Part shown: one piece after another, positions 60,570-64,000 of the stretch | Layout: every line of letters starts with the position of its first letter | Position numbering within the stretch: the stretch's first letter is position 1 | Assembly: GCF_023148685.1 (NCBI RefSeq) | Contig: NZ_JAHXNL010000009.1 | Coordinates: 62,001-126,000 of the forward strand | Direction of reading: 5' to 3' | Source: Georgenia sp. EYE_87 | Lineage (GTDB): Bacteria; Actinomycetota; Actinomycetes; Actinomycetales; Actinomycetaceae | DNA: 64,000 nt | Notes under the pieces: model-generated | What the model was told of the DNA's origin: nothing | The model's input: the letters and a program-made list of their open reading frames with translations, nothing else | Databases searched by the model: none | Translations under genes and position numbers: made by a program

Positions 60570-61646
60570 TCAGTGGAGCAGGCTGAGGGGGACGCGCGCC
60601 TCGACGATGCCGCGGCGCTGCCAGGTGTAGGTGATGACGAGGTCGGCGCCGGCGACGACGGCGGCCGGGTAGGAGTACTCGCCGACGCCGCTCGTCTCCA
60701 CGCCGGCGTCGGCGGGGGAGAAGGACCACGGCGGCGGCAGGGCGGGGCGGCGGCCGGGGTCGTCGTCGACCGGGGTGAGCCCGTCCTCGACGACGACGGC
60801 GGCCTCGCGCCAGGTGTCGCCGTCGTCCGGGGAGACGGAGACGACCAGGGGGCAGCGGGCGCCCCAGTCCTGCGCCACCGGGTTGTGCACGCAGGCGACG
60901 GTGCCGTCGTCGAGAGCGACGGCCGCCAGCCCCGAGTTGCTGTTGGCCAGCGCCGTCGGCTCGGCGGGTGACCAGGTGCGCCCGGCGTCGTCCGAGCGGG
61001 AGCGGTACGCCGAGCCCTCCGTGCTGCGCAGGAGGGCGTGGACGGTCGGGCCGCTGCGCCAGAGCGCGGGCTGGATGACGCCGGCGCCGCGCAGGCCCCG
61101 GTGGTCCAGCGGCACGGGGGCCGGGGTCCAGGTGCGGCCGCCGTCGGCGGACCGGTCGACGAACGCGTCCCAGGACGCGTCGCCGTCCCACCGCTCGTGG
61201 GAGCCGGGGGCGAGCCAGGCCCCGTCCGGCAGCAGCAGGGGCGGGTTCCGCACCGGCCCCCGGCCTCCGGCGTCGCCCGGCACGAGCTCGGCCGGCTCCG
61301 TCCACGTCGCGCCGCCGTCGCCGGACCGGCGGAACCACGTGGCCCACCGGGAGATCAGCGGGCCGCGCTTGTAGAAGAGCCACACCGCGCCGTCCGGGCC
61401 GTGCGCCAGGACGGGGTTCCAGTGCGCCTCGCCCCCTTCCGCGACGACGGACGGCTCGCCCCAGGCGGCGGAGCCGGCGGGGCGGCGCGCGAGCCAGATG
61501 CGGTTGTCCGGCGTGCCCTCGCGGGTGCCGCCGAACCACGCAGCCACCAGGGCGCCGTCGACCGCGAGCACGCTCGAGGCGTGCGCCTGGCGCCAGCCAG
61601 GGTGGTCGACGGCGACCCAGCGCCGCGTCACGGACGGATGGATCAT
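60570..61646 (-). CDS. sialidase-like BNR-repeat protein
   Basis: A protein of 358 residues. Four Asp-box motifs are visible (SGDGGATW, SADGGRTW, SDDAGRTW, SPDDGDTW), giving a six-bladed sialidase fold. No signal peptide, so it probably acts inside the cell on imported material. ATG 61646 overlaps the TctA stop. Could cleave sialic acid glycosides or related sugar acids. Confidence 0.82.
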   Translation of the reverse strand: MIHPSVTRRWVAVDHPGWRQAHASSVLAVDGALVAAWFGGTREGTPDNRIWLARRPAGSAAWGEPSVVAEGGEAHWNPVLAHGPDGAVWLFYKRGPLISRWATWFRRSGDGGATWTEPAELVPGDAGGRGPVRNPPLLLPDGAWLAPGSHERWDGDASWDAFVDRSADGGRTWTPAPVPLDHRGLRGAGVIQPALWRSGPTVHALLRSTEGSAYRSRSDDAGRTWSPAEPTALANSNSGLAAVALDDGTVACVHNPVAQDWGARCPLVVSVSPDDGDTWREAAVVVEDGLTPVDDDPGRRPALPPPWSFSPADAGVETSGVGEYSYPAAVVAGADLVITYTWQRRGIVEARVPLSLLH

Positions 61647-63160
61647 CGGGTCAGGGCCGGCTCGTCGGTGCTCGCGCCGGCGTCCCGCCCGCGGCGGGCC
61701 TTGCGGGCCCGTCCGATCAGGGGCAGCGCGAGGCTGAGCGCGGCGAGGGCGAGCAGCGCCGCGGAGATGGGCTGGGTGACCAGGATCGAGGGGCCGTCGA
61801 TGATCAGGGCCCGGCGCAGGTTGGACTCCGCCAGGGGCCCGAGCAGCAGGCCCAGGACCACCGGACCCGGCGGGAAGCCGGTGCGCTTCATGACGAGCCC
61901 GGCCACGCCGGACGCGAGCATGACCCAGACCGTGTAGAGGTTGTTGGTGGTGGTGTAGGTGCCCACGACGCAGAAGATGAGGATGCCCACCCACAGGTAG
62001 TGGTTCGGCAGGTCCAGCAGCTTCACCATGCCGCGCATGCGCACGAGGCTGATGACCAGGGACAGCAGGGTCGCGACGATCATGATGCCGGCGATGCTGA
62101 TCATCAGGTCCGGGCTGTTGGTGAACAGCGACGGGCCGGGCTGCAGGCCCCAGATGATCATCGAGCCGAGCATGACGGCCATGACCGAGTCGCCGGGGAT
62201 GCCCAGCGCCATGGTCGTCGTCAGCGAGCCGCCGAGAGTGGCGCTGGAGGCGGTGTCCGCCGCCGTGAGGCCCTCGAGGGAGCCCTTGCCGAACTTCTCC
62301 GGGTGCTTGGACATGCGCTTGGCGCGGTCCCACCCGATGAGGCCGGCGATGTCGCCGCCGGCGGCCGGGACCACACCGACGACCATGCCGATGACGCTGC
62401 TGACCCCGAACGGCCTGGCCATCTGCCGGTACTCGGACCGGGTCGGCCACCACCGTCCGAGGCTGGAGATCGGCTTGACGTGATGCGCGCGGTGGGTGAG
62501 GAGCTGGTCGAAGAGCTCGGCGATGCCGAACAGGCCGATGATCACCGCGATGAACGGCAGGCCCGAGTTGAGGTCGTTGACGCCGAAGACGAACCGCGAG
62601 TCCCCGGTGATGGGGTCGCGCCCGACGGTGGCGATGGCCAGGCCGGCGATGCCCGCGAGCACGCCCTTGACCACCGACTTCGAGGAGATCGAGATCATGA
62701 TGGTCAGGCCGAAGACCACCAGGGCGAACATCTCAGCCGGGCCGAACTCGAGGGCGATGCTGGCCACCGGCCGCGCCGCCACGAGGAACAGCGCCATCGA
62801 GAGCAGGATGCCGCCGGTCGTCACCATGGACGAGCTCACCAGGGCGAGGCCGGCCTTGCCCTGCTTCGCGAGCGGATAGCCGTCCAGGGTGGTCGCGATG
62901 GCGGCCGGTGTCCCCGGCGTGTTGACCAGGATGGACGGGATCCGGTCGCCGTAGTTGGCGCCCACGTAGATGGTGAGGAGGACCGCGAGCCCCTGCACGG
63001 GCTCCAGCGTGAGCGTGAAGCCGGAGGCGAGCGCCACGGCCATCGACCCGGTCACGCCGGGGAACGCGCCGACCAGCGTCCCCACCATGAGGCCGATGAG
63101 CAGGCAGACGGCGACGGTCGGGTCGAGCAGGGCGCCCAGGCCCTCGGCGACGGCGTTCAC
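61643..63160 (-). CDS. tctA: tripartite tricarboxylate transporter, large permease TctA
   Basis: A protein of 505 residues with about 11-12 helices. The TctA signatures (GALLDPT...GTLVGAFPGVTGSMAVALASGFT; YGDRIPSILVNTPGTPAAIATTLDGYPLAK; GLIGWDRAKRMSK) are clear. It moves a carboxylate delivered by TctC using an ion gradient. GTG 63160 overlaps the TctB stop. Confidence 0.92.
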   Translation of the reverse strand: MNAVAEGLGALLDPTVAVCLLIGLMVGTLVGAFPGVTGSMAVALASGFTLTLEPVQGLAVLLTIYVGANYGDRIPSILVNTPGTPAAIATTLDGYPLAKQGKAGLALVSSSMVTTGGILLSMALFLVAARPVASIALEFGPAEMFALVVFGLTIMISISSKSVVKGVLAGIAGLAIATVGRDPITGDSRFVFGVNDLNSGLPFIAVIIGLFGIAELFDQLLTHRAHHVKPISSLGRWWPTRSEYRQMARPFGVSSVIGMVVGVVPAAGGDIAGLIGWDRAKRMSKHPEKFGKGSLEGLTAADTASSATLGGSLTTTMALGIPGDSVMAVMLGSMIIWGLQPGPSLFTNSPDLMISIAGIMIVATLLSLVISLVRMRGMVKLLDLPNHYLWVGILIFCVVGTYTTTNNLYTVWVMLASGVAGLVMKRTGFPPGPVVLGLLLGPLAESNLRRALIIDGPSILVTQPISAALLALAALSLALPLIGRARKARRGRDAGASTDEPALTR

Positions 63161-63774
63161 AGCGGCACCTTCAGGAGTGTGTGGAAGAGCAGGTAGATGA
63201 ACCCCGTCATGACCACGGGGAAGAGGATGAGCGTCTTCCAGCCGCGGCCACCGAAGAGGTAGGTCGCGGCGACGAGGAAGATCGGCGTCACGACCAGGAA
63301 GCCGAGCGCGGGCCAGAGCAGCACGAAGACGACGGAGAGCACGACGGCGAGCCCGACACGGACCCAGCCCTGCCGCGTGGCCGCCTCGAGGTCGTCACGG
63401 TCGAACGGCGGACGGACGACGGCGACCACGAGCAGGAGCACCCCCAGGGCGAGGCCCGCGAGGCCGAGCAGCTCGGGCCACCAGCGCGGGTCGATGCCGT
63501 CCGTCTCGGTGCGGACCTTGATGGCGCGGGCCAGCACGACGAGGGCGCCGGACCCGACGACCGCGATGGCCGCGCAGACGATCTCCAGGCGGCGGGACGG
63601 CCGGGCGAGCGGGGCGTGGTCCGCCTCGCCGGCCGCCTCGACGGCGTCGGCGGCGTCGTGCGCGAGCAGCTCCTCGGCCGGCGGCACGCGATCGACGTGC
63701 GGGCCGGGCACCGGGGCTGCCCCGTCCGGCTGAGCGGACGGGGCAGCCGGCGTGCCCTTGCGGGAACGGATCAT
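63157..63774 (-). CDS. tctB: tripartite tricarboxylate transporter, small subunit TctB
   Basis: A protein of 205 residues with a 55-residue polar lead and four membrane helices (about 62-82, 98-118, 140-160, 168-200). Length and position match TctB. Its ATG overlaps the TctC stop by one base. Confidence 0.88.
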   Translation of the reverse strand: MIRSRKGTPAAPSAQPDGAAPVPGPHVDRVPPAEELLAHDAADAVEAAGEADHAPLARPSRRLEIVCAAIAVVGSGALVVLARAIKVRTETDGIDPRWWPELLGLAGLALGVLLLVVAVVRPPFDRDDLEAATRQGWVRVGLAVVLSVVFVLLWPALGFLVVTPIFLVAATYLFGGRGWKTLILFPVVMTGFIYLLFHTLLKVPL

Positions 63775-64000
63775 CAGCGGGCTCCGAGGATCTCTCCGAA
63801 GCGCTCGTACTCGGAGTTCACGAAGTCGGTGAACTCGGCCGAGTCGCGGTAGACGGGCAGGTTGCCGGCCGTGGTGATGGTCTCGATGAAGCCGTCCGAG
63901 TTGGCGGCCTCCTCGATGGCGGACTCGAGGGTCGAACGGACGTCGTCCGGCAGACCGGCCGGCGCGTAGATGCCGCCCCAGCCGCCGAACTCGAGGTCGT
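63774..64000 (-). CDS. tctC: tripartite tricarboxylate transporter substrate-binding protein TctC (C-terminal part)
   Basis: The last 75 codons are visible, the start lies beyond 64000. The sequence GWGGIYAPAGLPDDVRSTLESAIEEA...FGEIL fits the closing helices of TctC solute-binding proteins. It would bring the substrate to TctBA. Confidence 0.8.
   Translation of the reverse strand, partial: DLEFGGWGGIYAPAGLPDDVRSTLESAIEEAANSDGFIETITTAGNLPVYRDSAEFTDFVNSEYERFGEILGAR

Overview
The window is very GC-rich, strongly biased to G/C at third codon positions, uses many GTG starts, packs genes into translationally coupled ATGA/GTGA overlaps, and shows several likely leaderless promoters (a TANNNT box 6-7 bases before the start codon). 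Together with a mycothiol-dependent-enzyme-family protein, a PPOX/F420-type flavoprotein, an ECF41-type sigma factor and an Erm-like methylase, this points to a high-GC actinobacterium, probably Micrococcales (Georgenia/Cellulomonas-like). That placement is inference; no rRNA or tRNA gene was seen.

Layout. 1-7061: an M43 metalloprotease (cut by the window edge) and a serine protease-endonuclease fusion run leftward; a crystallin-fold protein and a large LuxR/ATPase regulator run rightward. 7075-9224: ArsM-like methyltransferase, OsmC protein and PPOX flavoprotein. 9394-13842: a histidine-ammonia-lyase-family protein with an altered cofactor motif, then small membrane and housekeeping genes. 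13945-25985: an aromatic-catabolism region with a hydroxylase, hydroxyquinol 1,2-dioxygenase, maleylacetate reductase, two ketosteroid-dehydrogenase-like flavoproteins, an MHS-type transporter, and LysR and IclR regulators. 26044-28876: rtcB followed by three damaged genes (ECF41 sigma factor, DoxX, Erm). 29064-34084: oxidoreductase, acetyltransferase, CocE-type hydrolase and ThuA protein.

34233-43366: an ascorbate-type PTS operon (EIIC, EIIB, EIIA, SIS protein) with a GntR regulator and a well-placed palindromic operator, then an aldehyde dehydrogenase/hydroxyacid dehydrogenase/two-protein membrane system (DUF3100) divergent from an M20 hydrolase. 43384-53706: CPBP protease, HxlR regulator with a hydrolase, a toxin-antitoxin relic, a 772-residue tectonin-repeat protein with an embedded zinc-protease domain, an SDR, a broken methyltransferase and a luciferase-like oxidoreductase. 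53835-56039: a tandem glycine riboswitch before an EamA transporter, then a GNAT gene with a 9-bp repeat at its start. 56040-64000: a secreted phosphodiester glycosidase/phosphoesterase, then a leftward cluster with tripartite tricarboxylate transporter, sialidase-like protein and NanA/DapA-family aldolase.

Most unusual points: a near-identical hairpin leader in front of two unrelated genes 52 kb apart (3543-3613 and 55969-56039); the tectonin 6+6 repeat metalloprotease; the ammonia-lyase homologue lacking the serine of its MIO triad; and the cluster of unexported protease/nuclease/crystallin proteins at the left end. At least five genes carry frameshifts or internal deletions, which could be real decay or assembly errors.
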